This document shows, piece after piece, positions 44,708 to 54,881 of a DNA stretch of 64,000 nt. Each line of letters begins with the position of its first letter. Position 1 is the first letter of the stretch. The translations under genes and the position numbers were made by a program. This DNA is from Cyanodermella asteris (lineage: Eukaryota; Ascomycota; Lecanoromycetes; Ostropales; Stictidaceae). The notes below the pieces were generated by a model. It saw only the letters and a list, made by a program, of their open reading frames with translations, was not told the origin of the DNA and ran no database searches. The DNA is taken from assembly GCA_900618795.1 (NCBI GenBank), contig UYJD01000017.1, forward strand, positions 700,596 through 764,595. The letters run 5' to 3'.

Positions 44708-46093
44708 TTACAGATTCTTGATGGCGTTGAGGTATGTGATACCGCTCTTGCTGAGAGCACCAGACATGGTGGTCAGGGGCCAGGTATCGCCGAGACCGTT
44801 ACCGTTGCTCGGACCAAAAGCAACAACGGTATGGTTGTTCTGGAAGAACTCGACACAGTCGTTGATGAATTGATTGATCTGTGCCTGATCGGTGCACGGC
44901 TGCCAAGTGGGCTGGTCATCAACGCAAGCAAATTCGCTGACCCAAATGGGCTTGCCGTAGGTCGACGCGTAATACTCAATATCCTGCTTGACGCCAGTAA
45001 TGTTTGGCTTGTTGATGTGCACGCTAGTGACATCCCAGTCGGCGTGGATGTTGCTCTTGAAGGGTGTCAACCAGGTCTCGTCGCGTTGCTTACACATGGA
45101 GGGAGAACCGAGGATGGTGCCATTGGACTTCAGGGGCGCGATTATGCTGTTCCACGCGGCTTGGCCTTGAGTGGTAGTCATGTCAGAGGAGTCCGGGCAG
45201 TAGCAGTCCGGTTCGTAGAAGCCGAACATGATCTCTGGAATTGTGTTTGTGACGAGGCCGTCGAAGCCGTTGACGCGGTTGGTCACTTCGGAGCCGCAGG
45301 TGGAGCCCTTTGCGGCCCAGAGCATGCCGATACCGACGACGTCACCGACGGAGGGCGTGTTGGCGGTGTAATCACTGTACCAGGAGATGTGGGGCGAGAG
45401 CTCAGAGAAAGCATCGAGCTTTTGGATGCCCACGTAACCGGAAAGACCGGCCTTCTTACCATGAGGGCTTAGCCTGGACAGGGTGATGTTCTTGCCAGAC
45501 GAGCTGGAGCTTGATGAAGAGCCGGCGCTCTGGGCCTTGACAGGCGCACCATCATCGGAAGTAGAGCTTGGGCTGGAGGCAACACTGGAAGTTGAAGTCT
45601 CCATGGCAACCGGGGCGACAGAAGCCTCGACATCAGTTGGCAGCTTGGAAGTGTGCGAACTGGCAACCAGTGTGTTAGCAAGAAGAGCTGATGTGCTCAC
45701 TGCAGCCTCAGAAGGGGAGCCGCCAACATTGTTGGTGACGGCAGGGGCGGCAGAAACGCTTGAAATAGTAGCAATAGCAGCAGAGCTCTCAACGTCGCTG
45801 ACAATAGAGCTTGGTGCTTGGGCTACAGCAGTAGTAGATGGCTGGTCAACAGCCTCTGGGGCTACCACAACTGCAACGGAAGATGAGATAGGGACCGAAG
45901 AAGCAGCTGAAGAAGCAGCTGGAGCTTGACCAACGACAGTGACGATGTCGTAGACAGTAACAACCTCAACCAGGGTGACATACTGAACGGCGTTGTTGTT
46001 CTTCCATCCCCAATCACGGCGGTTGACGTTGCTAGCAGCGACGAAGGGGGCCAGAGCGGCGGCGCCGGCGCCGGCGATGAGTGAGTACTTCAT
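44708..46093 (-). CDS. GH128 (Asl1-like) cell-wall glucanase, 461 aa
   Basis: Single exon. Residues 1-20 are a signal peptide, followed by NRRDWGWKNN. Residues 35-60 (QYVTLVEVVTVYDIVTVVGQ) resemble the short Val/Thr-rich stretch after the signal in fungal wall proteins. A Ser/Thr/Ala-rich linker up to about residue 200 ends in a Ser run. The catalytic module from about 215 shows KLDAFSELSPHISWYSDYT, VVGIGMLW, PEIMFGFYEPD with the general acid/base E294, and GKPIWVSEFAC with the nucleophile E387. This is the glycosyl hydrolase catalytic core of GH128, beta-1,3-glucanases such as fission yeast Asl1. It ends at LNAIKNL without a GPI signal. The role is likely remodelling of beta-1,3-glucan in the wall; the linker suggests heavy O-mannosylation. 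Confidence 0.92.
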   Translation of the reverse strand: MKYSLIAGAGAAALAPFVAASNVNRRDWGWKNNNAVQYVTLVEVVTVYDIVTVVGQAPAASSAASSVPISSSVAVVVAPEAVDQPSTTAVAQAPSSIVSDVESSAAIATISSVSAAPAVTNNVGGSPSEAAVSTSALLANTLVASSHTSKLPTDVEASVAPVAMETSTSSVASSPSSTSDDGAPVKAQSAGSSSSSSSSGKNITLSRLSPHGKKAGLSGYVGIQKLDAFSELSPHISWYSDYTANTPSVGDVVGIGMLWAAKGSTCGSEVTNRVNGFDGLVTNTIPEIMFGFYEPDCYCPDSSDMTTTQGQAAWNSIIAPLKSNGTILGSPSMCKQRDETWLTPFKSNIHADWDVTSVHINKPNITGVKQDIEYYASTYGKPIWVSEFACVDDQPTWQPCTDQAQINQFINDCVEFFQNNHTVVAFGPSNGNGLGDTWPLTTMSGALSKSGITYLNAIKNL

Positions 46094-48453
46094 GTTGTTT
46101 TTGGGATGAACGTCGGTTCTGTGTGCTCTAAAAACAGAGTGGTTGAGCTGTAGAGCAGTGAAGAAAGTGCGGTTTGACCTTGATGAAGGAGTGTGGATAG
46201 AGACTTGCTCTGGGGAAAGTGGGAGGCTTAAGAAGTGCGAAAGTATTCCAGCTTGTTCAACGTGAATTGAATGACGCCGAGCTTGAACTGACTCAGGGTT
46301 TGGCCGAGGTCGGTGAAGGCAATCAGTAAAGTGCCAACGGATGACGACTTGTGGTCAGGCAGAAGGGCGCCGAGAGTCTCGCCGGATTCTTGAGGCTCGC
46401 CGTGAGAGCTGAGGGTGTCGTGTCGTGGTGTTGTGGAGCAGGAGCAACAAGGAAGACTGCTCCGGAGCAGACAGCTGAACGAGTCAATGAGAGACTTGGA
46501 GTGAGTCGACTTGAGAGTTTTTTTTTGTGGAGTTTTGGATACACAGCTGTGGAATGGGGAAGCGTCACGAGCAAAGCAAGTGAACGAATGAGCGACAGGA
46601 TTCCACGCAGTGGATGAACAGCGCAAAGAAGCTAAAAAAGGGATTTGCCCGGTACGGCAGTCGGTGAAGTTACTTTATACGATACAGAGAGGAAGCCGTT
46701 AGCCAGGAGGAAGTGAAGCTTAAATGGCAAGCCTACCACGGCCGGCACTATCGAAGTGGAGCCGCATGTTCGATCAACAGATTAGATAGGAGAAGAGGCA
46801 ACAAGTTGCCAGGGTTGACCAGCGGTAGAGGCATCATAGCGCCGGCGACGTTTGATAAGGAGGGTTGAGGTGAAGCAAGGCTCATCCCCGTCTGCCGTGT
46901 TTCGAGGCATCTGCACGCCGGGAGCAGCGCAGTCGAAAGATCGTCGAGTGCAACCGCCGACGTCGCCTTGGAGGCCGGCTTTGTGCCAATGAAACAATTC
47001 TTAGGTGATATTCGGATTGTAAGCGTCGTCGTCACCCCTGGCACATCCCTGTTGTCATCCTTGCAAGCACTGTACCCTGCCACCATGATCCTGGCGGTTG
47101 AGTCGCGAGGAGCCGCCAACATGCCAGCATAATAATTGGTGACTTCATCAATCTGAAACGCCGCCCTCCCAATCATCTTCGCAGCGGCCGGTCCGAGGTT
47201 TGACCTTTTCGACACTTCCTAGATCTTCCTTGCCGCTGTCATTCCCGTTTGTTTGGCTTCTTTCACTGTAATCACGCGGGCCGCCGTGTACACCCGCCGT
47301 CATTCGGCCGGCATACATCATATTCCATGAACATTTCAAATTGCAGAGTCCATGAACATGGCAGCGGGACAAAAGTCGGCCTGCTTTCGAATTTTCCGAG
47401 ACAATACCATGAGCAATATGCTCTGCCACCACCTGCCCTGCAGCCCTGGAGCCATACTTCGCAATCAACAGCATCTGACCGCCAGAGCTGATCTAGGTAT
47501 CTACCCTTTTCACAGTCCTTCGATCTGCATGATCCACGGCCATGAGGCGTTCGTGTTAGTCACGTTAGGGCCTATCCCTTGCACAGACGCCATTCGGCCT
47601 GGCGGGGAAGTGGACAGACGACGTAGCACATTCATATCTATGACAGATTGTTCTGCATAACTCATACTCACTACTGTGCCTGATCGTCTGGGATCGCCAG
47701 CTACCATGGCCGGCTACTGCAGGTCAGCACTTTTTCGTCCGCATGACGCTGGACACGTGCGTCAGGCTACGCACGAAGCCGTGGTTGATCGCCACGGTTT
47801 CGCGGAGGTCAATCCGGGAACGACACATGTCCTATGGTATTCGCCTCCCCCGAAGCGAGCCCAGAATGCAGGCGGGGTGCCCAATTCTCCAGTAGCGAGG
47901 AACAGACTTGCGGTGTGATTTACATGAACTGAGTGGCTAGCTGTGCTGGGTTGAAAGTCCGCTACCGACCGTTTTCTGCAAGACAAACGGCTGCCGGACC
48001 ATAGAGTCGTACCCTGGCAGTGACGGTGTGGATTTACAAGTTTGCTTGCAAAAACTAGCGAGCCGAGACTTGAAGCCTCGAACATGCCCGGATCTAAGCA
48101 GAAAATTTCGCATTTTCCTCGACACGTATGCAGACTTGGCCTCGATGGAGAGCAGTTGTACCTGGAGAGTCAGAGCCAATAACTGCGAAGACCGAGTACT
48201 CGCGGACCAACAAAGAAAAATCGTTTACCATAGCAAGGAGACAAGTCCCGCAAAAAAAATTTAAAAAAAAAATTAGATCAATTCCATGCATTTGATCTGC
48301 ATCGCGATCATGCGGTTTTTTCGTTCAACACCTCAGCTCCATGCAATGCCAAAATGCAATCCAACCGCACCTTAGCCACACCATACCAATCGTGGTCCAT
48401 CAAGGTTCGATCGTTTCATGTCTCCAAGCTCATCAAGTGCACAAGTCGTCAAG
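46094..48453. other. Intergenic, no supported gene
   Basis: The first 500 bp are the GH128 promoter and leader. A minus-strand frame at 46748-47176 is open for 142 codons from an ATG (MIGRAAFQIDEVTNYYAGML) but has no recognisable motif or splice partner, so I leave it out. A-rich runs lie near 48235-48270. Nothing else stands out. Confidence 0.45.
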
Positions 48454-49205
48454 TCATCCCGTCCTACATGTCAAGCATTCCCTCCCAACTCCAAAATCTA
48501 CCACCGCACACAAATCGCAGACGGGTCTGTTGCACCGTCCACAAGCCCACGCGGAACCTTGAGCGCAAAACCCCTCATCCATCATCGTGTCATCACCGTC
48601 TCCAAGCACTGCTTCACAATCCTGACACCTAACGTTGGAGGTGTCAAATGCGGCCTGCGCGGCGGGCATCACATTCGACTTCGGAGCCCGCGAAATATTG
48701 AAGAATTTGTGCAGTGACGACTGTGACCTTGGTTGCACCTCAACTTGCATAGCTTCCGACGAGGTCTCTTCCGTGGTATCCATCGCATCTGGAAGTGTAG
48801 TCGGGGGCACGTGCCCATCACGCATGTCCACCTGTTGCATTTGCTGTGATTTCTGCGCATCGAATAACTTCCGGAACGTGTTTGCTGTTCCAGCATTAGC
48901 ACTCCAGTCTCTAGCTAGCAGTCGTGTACTCGTTTGTTCGTACCGTAGATGACATCCTCGTTCGGCCGGTTGTCTCTGACGCGTTTCCGCGTCCGCCCGC
49001 TCACATTGCTGTCTTGTCGCCCATCCCGCGGCCAAGGCAAGAACTGTGGTCTTGGATAGTGATGTATCGCTGGCGATTGAAGCTGGAACGTAAACGCGTG
49101 CTGGCTGGGGCTAGGAGAAAGGGAGTCGCGCTGCGAGTATGTGGACGAGGAGGAAGTCGAAGCTGGAGAGGAGTCGAGGTCGGAGAGCTTGCGTTTCGGA
49201 GCCAT
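48454..49205 (-). CDS. Nuclear-type protein with C-terminal Cys-rich domain, 230 aa
   Basis: Two exons: 48944-49205 and 48454-48884, with a 59-bp intron (GTACGA donor, GCTAATG branch, AACAG acceptor). Splicing joins NEDVIY to ANTFRKLFDAQ in phase. The N-terminus MAPKRKLSDLDSSPAS is basic and then Ser-rich, like a nuclear signal. The middle has SSLHKFFNISRAPKSN, short and helix-like. The last 60 residues hold nine Cys in pairs: VRCQDCEA, GFCAQG, WACGRCNRPVCDLCAVV and RECLTCRTG, a pattern that would bind two zinc ions (cross-brace or treble-clef type). I have seen this Cys-rich tail only in uncharacterised fungal proteins and cannot name a function. A (CA)14 microsatellite lies about 210 bp upstream of the start. 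Confidence 0.8.
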
Positions 49206-49418
49206 TGAAGAAGTGCTAAAGGAGATATGTGACGCGATACTGTGACAGGGTGTGTGAATGGGATGTGGATATGGGAGAGGGGAAACCCCAGATGCTGAAT
49301 TAGGATATACAAGGTGCAGGAAGGCTGGGGTGGTGTTGGACTGATGAGCATCTGCTCGTTTGCGCGTCGCGTTGGGAGCGCGAAACCGTGACGTGATGTC
49401 AGCTCTAATGCTTCCAAC

Positions 49419-49450
<32 letters not shown>

Positions 49451-50110
49451 ACTCGATACCTTGAGCAGATATTTCAGCGTCGCATGTCTTCAAGTTCTGA
49501 TTGTCTGCTCTCTCGACCTTACTGTCTAGTCGATTTACAGGATTTCGCTGTGAGAGCCTGCTTCGCTGCATTTCAGACCACAGATCAAACTCGCCATGGA
49601 CGGGCATCGTTCAGCAACGACATACTTTTGCTTCTAGCCATTCAATCCTTGTAAGTAGGACATTGTGTTGCCTACTTCATAATTTCGGCTCCAGCCTGCT
49701 CGTCAAACGTCCAGATATGCGACCGGTATGCTAGATTAACATGCTTCGGTGTCATGACAAGTTGCTATTGTCAGTAGTCGATGGCAATCCACCAATATTT
49801 GAACTCGGACTTGTGTACAGGCCGACGCTCGACATAAGCTCTGTTGAGGCTGTGCTCCTGTAATTCATCCTCGCATGGGCATTGTTATTTCTCAGCGAAA
49901 TAAGGTCGATGCCTTGCCATGATTGTCAAACTTTGTTCGGCTCAGCGGGACCCTGAGTGACGCACACCATGAATCCGTCAAGAACCTGAAGGGCAATCTT
50001 CAACTCCAACCGGAAATGTACCCTCCGCAAATATTCTGCCATCTTCCGACTTCATTTCATCTGTGGCAAGAATTCATCTCCAGTTTCGAACCCCAGCAAG
50101 GAACTCAATC
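49206..50110. other. Intergenic, divergent promoters
   Basis: This is the shared upstream region of the minus-strand Cys-rich gene and the plus-strand cupin. Apart from the CA microsatellite, I see nothing distinctive. Confidence 0.5.
49419..49446. repeat. (CA)14 microsatellite
   Basis: A perfect dinucleotide run of 28 bp lies upstream of the Cys-rich gene and probably within its promoter or 5' leader, where it reads as TG repeats. Confidence 0.97.
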
Positions 50111-50573
50111 ATGTCTCATCCCGAACCAAGCCAGCCCGTCCACGTCACAAAAGGCTCTTCACTACAAACGTCAGGAGGCCAAACCCAAGGCATGATCCGG
50201 TGAGTTTGGTATCGAACCCGACAAGCAACCTTTCAAGTCCTCATCGACTTGTAGGCAAAATGCCATAGTCGGCAAATGTGATGGAATTTGCGCTTCGTCA
50301 ATGGTGGCAGAGCCGCATTCTGCCTCCGCTGTCCACCACCACGGTGATCAAGATACTATTGTATATGCGGTGCGTGGCCGTGGATCCGTCGTGAGCGAAG
50401 GAGGCAAGAAGCGAGTCGATCTGGAGCCGGGTGACTTCGCGCTCATTCCGGCATGGATGGAACATCAAGAAGTGAACGATAACGATGAAGAAGTTCTATG
50501 GACGATTGTACGCAGCGGAAAGAATCCTGAGGTGGTCAATCTGGAAGGATGGGGAGGAAAGCCCAGTCAATGA
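50111..50573 (+). CDS. Single-domain cupin protein, 135 aa
   Basis: Two exons: 50111-50199 and 50255-50573, with a 55-bp intron (GTGAGT, TGTAG). The join gives GMIRQNAIVGKCDGICASSM. The body is one cupin barrel: first motif HHHGDQDTIVYAVRGRG, with two or three His as metal ligands and Asp where Glu is usual, and second motif GDFALIPAWMEHQEVN, with a further His. EEVLWTIVRSGKNPEVVNLEGWG closes the barrel. There is no signal peptide. Small fungal cupins of this shape are metal-dependent enzymes (isomerases, dioxygenases) or binding proteins; the reaction cannot be told. The caspase-like gene follows 427 bp downstream on the same strand, but no functional link is evident. Confidence 0.88.
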
Positions 50574-51000
50574 AACACTGTTAGAAACGGCTCACCTCGA
50601 TCCTCGAATGAGCCGGGCATGTCAAGGTGGTTTGTTCTTTCTACCCCATTCTTTCGGTATTGATCGATGCATGCATGAATACTTGCTAGATGTGGCTATT
50701 GAGGTGGACAGGAAACACATTGTATTCGAGGATTGCTGTTCAGGCTGGATCGCGGTTGCCGTTGGACGGCGTGCTTAAAACGCGCAAATTTTCCACCTTC
50801 CTTTCCACTTTTCATCCTCACCTACTACTACTTACTTGGTCCATGCATCCCCACCCACCTCGACATCAATCTTCGCATTCCAAACGCGCTGTCTCCTGTC
50901 CTGACAATCTCGACCTTCGCAAGCATCTACGCCCTAGCCGACAGTAGCTCCAATCTTCATATCACTCTCACCATCCGAGCAATCGTACGAACAGCCCACA
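50574..51000. other. Intergenic
   Basis: This holds the 3' flank of the cupin gene, with a GATGCATGCATGAAT palindrome at 50666-50680, and the pyrimidine-rich promoter of the caspase-like gene (about 50780-50850). No gene is seen. Confidence 0.5.
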
Positions 51001-52147
51001 ATGGCCAGCTCTATTCACCCTCGCGACCAAGCTGCGGCGCCGAAAGCTAAAGAAGACTTTCACGAGTTCCTCGAGGCCCTGAATGAAGCTGCTGCTTGTG
51101 CATCGCCGCCGTCGTCCAACACCTATGTCAAAGTGGCGTTGTTCAACATCTATTGGCAACCTGGCGACACGAATCTCGTATTAGAGCCAGCAAGAAACAA
51201 GTTGAGCAACATCATGTCCCATTACTACGGATACAACGTCATCAACCTCCCATTGAACGGCAACGCCACCAGCGGACAAGCTTTGCTGACGACCTTTGTG
51301 GCGCAATTGTCGACCACCGTCGTCCAGCACTCCGGCACTGATGCACAAAATCGTGCTCTGATCATCCTCTACTACTCCGGCCACGCCGGAATGCACCTGA
51401 ACAATTTCGTTATCTTGTGAGCTCGGAGCACACAACGAAAACTTGCATGCTTGCTAACCCTTTGCTAGTCCTAACCCTAGTAGCACGCTGTACCTTGACT
51501 GGGGGCGCCTCGCCGGCTTTCTCGATAACGATCCTGCAACGGACTTTTGTGGCATTATGGATTGCTGCGAAACCGGGCTCGCCGGGCTCACCACCAGGTT
51601 CGAGGTGATTGGAGCTAGCGCTTGGCACGTCTCGGCATCCATTGACCCGCTGGAGAATTTTACGACTGACCTGGCCGACATTTTGAAGAAGACCCAGGGC
51701 CCTCCGCGACGAATGTGCAATATCTACCGCGATCTCCTGGACTTTGGACAGCGTCACGGGCTGTCAAGAGCCATGCCCATTCACTTCCCAGCAGCCGACC
51801 GGTCGAAGGCGAGCATCGCGCTGCCAATTCTCAAGCGATCGCACTTCAAGATTCCCGAAATATTTGCCGACAAGCAGAAACGGAGGCCTCAAGTGTCAAT
51901 ATCAGTCCACGTGGAGGCTGAGAACACCGTGCCGCACCCTGCGGTCTTTGAGAAGTGGATCCTCGAGAACATTCCGGAGGGCTTGCAGCATATCAAATTT
52001 CGCGCGAAATGGAAGAGCGCTTCCATGACCGCAATCATCTCGATGCCAGTGGAAGTCTGGCTTTTTCTTCTCGATGACGAGGCATACAAGTTCATCTCCT
52101 TTGACTTTGAGGATGTGGAGGATAGTGAGGCGCTACAAGGCCCATGA
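51001..52147 (+). CDS. Caspase-like (C14-type) stand-alone protein, 364 aa
   Basis: Two exons: 51001-51416 and 51469-52147, with a 52-bp intron (GTGAGC, GCTAACC branch, GCTAG). It joins NNFVIF to PNPSSTLYLDWGRLAGFL. The first 175 residues follow the caspase-haemoglobinase fold: VKVALFNIYW (strand 1), an alpha segment ending ATSGQALLTTFVAQL, ALIILYYSGHAG with catalytic His128, and GIMDCCETG with catalytic Cys172. FEVIGASAWHVSAS and ENFTTDLADILKK follow as the usual strand and helix. The C-terminal 170 residues (SISVHVEAENTVPHPAVFEKW, SMTAIISMPVEVWLFL) are not recognised. It lacks the YSGHG/DSCHSG context of true metacaspases and any Pro/Gln-rich prodomain. Both catalytic residues are present, so activity is plausible. 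A role in cell death or allorecognition is inference from the family. Confidence 0.75.
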
Positions 52148-53033
52148 GGACGACTCGGCTTCCTTGTCGTTGAGGATGAGGGACACCAACATCCCTGAGT
52201 CGTCGCGAGGCAAATGAATGCTCGCCTTGCAAACGCCAGGTGGAAAATCAGCAGTGCGACGAAGTTTGTTGGCATGGACTGTTCTTGTCCTGTGACCTGT
52301 GATGATAGAATTGTTCGTCCATGTACATCAACCTGATGGTGTTTTTACCCTTTGTTGTGGCGAATAGAATCTGATGCTCGCTTTTATCAGAGCTCAACAG
52401 CCTTGTCCGAATGCCTCTTCTGTGACTACCTCCACGACCAAGTAAGCACGTAGTAGATTGTTCACGTAGTTACTTGCGTGGATCATTCTTTGCGTGTGTC
52501 TGGTAGTTCTGGCTGATCTGCTTAAGCAGGGAGGTGATCAATTGCTCCGCTAAATCCCTTCTGTTAGCCCCCCAGATCCCGGCTCCGAGATCCGCTTCCC
52601 CGCGACTCTCCAGCATATCTGTGGGGGCCACGATATTCGACATCCCAGTACACCTTCCATTGGCAGCCGATGGCGGGGTAGCTGCATTTCTGACGATAAA
52701 CTGTGCCGTGACTGGAAGCAATCGGCCTCTCTCCTTACAGGGATTGACCTTCTCCAACAACGGGCGAGTCTTCACCCGTCGGAACGCATCCATGTTGCTG
52801 GATCAGTTCGGCCAACGGCTTTTTAGAGTTCATGTCGATCTGCTTTCGTGCCGTGTGAGCTTAGCAGAAAGCTTGATTCTGGTAGTGATGCCCCATGCTA
52901 GCTCGTCGACCGGCTCGATGTGAGGAGACCCATTTTGTGGAGGACAGGAATATAAGCTTGACACCATCGGCATGGCTGTCTCACGGTGGGCAACTGCTCA
53001 CACTGGATCACGCCACCGACACCGGACTCCAAA
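52148..53033. other. Intergenic with one doubtful small frame
   Basis: No supported gene. A minus-strand frame at 52470-52793 (107 codons, ATG) reads acceptably but overlaps an open frame on the other strand, and a second ATG just upstream (about 52838) starts another frame with a possible short intron. I cannot choose between them. Confidence 0.35.
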
Positions 53034-54814
53034 ATGAAGCTCTGGATTGTGACGGTGTTGCTTTCTGCATGTGCTGCAGCCCCTGCACGGCGTGGTGAGG
53101 ATGTGGTGATTGACCTGGAATACACTCGCCATCAAGGTTATTTCCATGTAAGTTGTTTCTGGTCAAATTTCATGTCGTTCTTCCCAGCAGCTCGAAGGCC
53201 AGTCGGGTTTCGAAGCGATGATACTTTGAATCGGTGCTATAATGTGGATGCAGAATTGACCCCCGAGCGCAGATGAATTCCTATGGATCACCGTTCTACT
53301 CCTTCAGCAACGTCCAATACGCCTCAGCAAAGCGCTTCGGGATTCCTCAAGCGCCGCCACGGAATCGAACGATCCAAACCGGGGCCCTGGAAATTCAGTG
53401 TGCAGGATCGTCTCCTCTATGGAACAACGCCGAGAACGAGTATGAAGCAGGCGAAACCCCTGTATGGCAGAACAAAACCTTGGCAGATACCACCGCTCCC
53501 GCTGTTGGCGTTCAGGATGAATGCCTTTTCCTCGACATGGTGGTCCCCGAAGGTATTCTGAACAGTAAGACAGCAAAAGCCCCAGTGCTCATCTACATCC
53601 ACGGCGGAGGGTATACGGGCGGGGACAAGAACGGAGACAACCCGGGGGTTTGGTGGCCATCTGCGAATGCAGCCTACGAAGGTCAAGGCTACATGACTCG
53701 ATCGAATGGAAGCATCATATTCCTCTCGGTGAGTTACAGGATGGGTATCTTTGGCTTTCTCGCTGGCGAGTCCTATACCAAGCATGCAAAGACGAACTTG
53801 GGCATCAGAGATCAAAGAGCGGCCCTCGAGTGGGTGCAAAAGTACATTTGGAAGTTTGGTGGTGACCCTGATAATGTCACGATCATGGGCGAGTCTGCTG
53901 GCGGCGGCTCTGTCATGCATCAGATCATCGCGTACGGCGGGAAGAAAGAGACGCCCTTCAAGCGTGCAATCCCACAAAGTCCCTGGCATCAGCCTCTCAC
54001 CCACCAGACACAGGAGGATGTCTATCAATATGCCCTGAAGGTCGCCAATGTGAGCTCCTTCCAAGAGCTTCAGAAGCTGGACTTTGAAACACTTTATCGT
54101 GTGAACGATGTAGTTATTAGCAATTAGCGGCCTTTTGGTCTATTCAATGTTGGTCCGGTCGTGGATGGCGACATTCTACCTGCATACTACAACGATCTCC
54201 TCAGTGAAGGCTCTTATGAGCGTTCGACAGAGATCATGGTCGGCCACAATCTTGACGAGGGCTACATCTTCGCATCGGTGTTCATCAAGGACGAGACCGC
54301 ATACCTTCACTGGCTCCGAGACGTGCTGAGCAACGCCTCGAACGACACCATCTCTTACATTGCAGCTGATCTATACCCGCCCAACTTTGACGGCTCACAG
54401 GGCTACACGGATTGGCACGGCCGCATGTCAAGGACCGTTGGCGACATGAGCGCCGTGTGCAATGCATACCTTCTGAACAGCGTTTTCGACAAATACAGCG
54501 GACCAAGTTCGAGCTACGCGTACGAATGGACGCTACTTCCAGGCCACCACGCCGAAGACATCGCATACACCATGTATGCCGAGGGAGTCACGTCCGGCGT
54601 GAACGAGACTTTGGCTGTTCGATTCCAAAGCTTCATCGTCAACTTCGTGAAGACGGGCAACCCGAATGGTCCAGGTTTGCCAAACTTCCCGATCTATGAC
54701 TCGCAGAACTTCATCTTGTCGGAGAACTTTAACAGTACTGGCTCCACACAGATCACCTCTGATATCAACACGAAGCGCTGCCAGTTTTGGGCGAACGGAA
54801 AGTATAGACATTGA
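53034..54814 (+). pseudogene. Secreted type-B carboxylesterase with one premature stop
   Basis: Two exons: 53034-53147 (signal peptide MKLWIVTVLLSACAAAPA) and 53273-54814, with a 125-bp intron (GTAAGT, CGCAG). The protein is a complete carboxylesterase/lipase of the alpha/beta-hydrolase fold: VLIYIHGGGYTGGD (oxyanion hole), VSYRMGIFGFLAG, NLGIRDQRAALEWVQKYI, the nucleophile in MGESAGGGS (Ser246), the acid in VGHNLDEGYIF and the His in PGHHAEDIAYTM. Between VVISN and RPFGLFNVGPVVDGD the same frame has a single TAG (54125-54127, codon 323), so a translated product would lose the acid and His. Everything else, both sides and both frames, looks intact and under constraint. It could be a very recent pseudogene, a strain-specific null, a sequencing error or a read-through stop. 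An 18-nt intron removing it is implausible. Confidence 0.85.
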
Positions 54815-54881
54815 TCAGAGACGCGTTCAAAGATATACCCAAGAATGAAGGATAAAAGTTGTGACATCAAACCCATTATAC

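Noticed and set aside
44831-45472. 213-codon frame antisense to the GH128 gene
   Set aside because: It is a shadow of the GH128 catalytic domain, with no independent motif or splice signals.
46748-47176. 142-codon minus-strand frame with ATG
   Set aside because: No family resemblance, no splice partner and other frames are equally open, so I do not call a gene.
50206-50222. tRNA-like B-box (reverse complement GGGTTCGATACC) in the cupin intron
   Set aside because: No A-box or cloverleaf can be formed at the right distance, and the intron boundaries explain the sequence.
52470-52793. 107-codon minus-strand frame
   Set aside because: It competes with an overlapping alternative start and with a frame on the other strand; evidence is too weak for a gene call.
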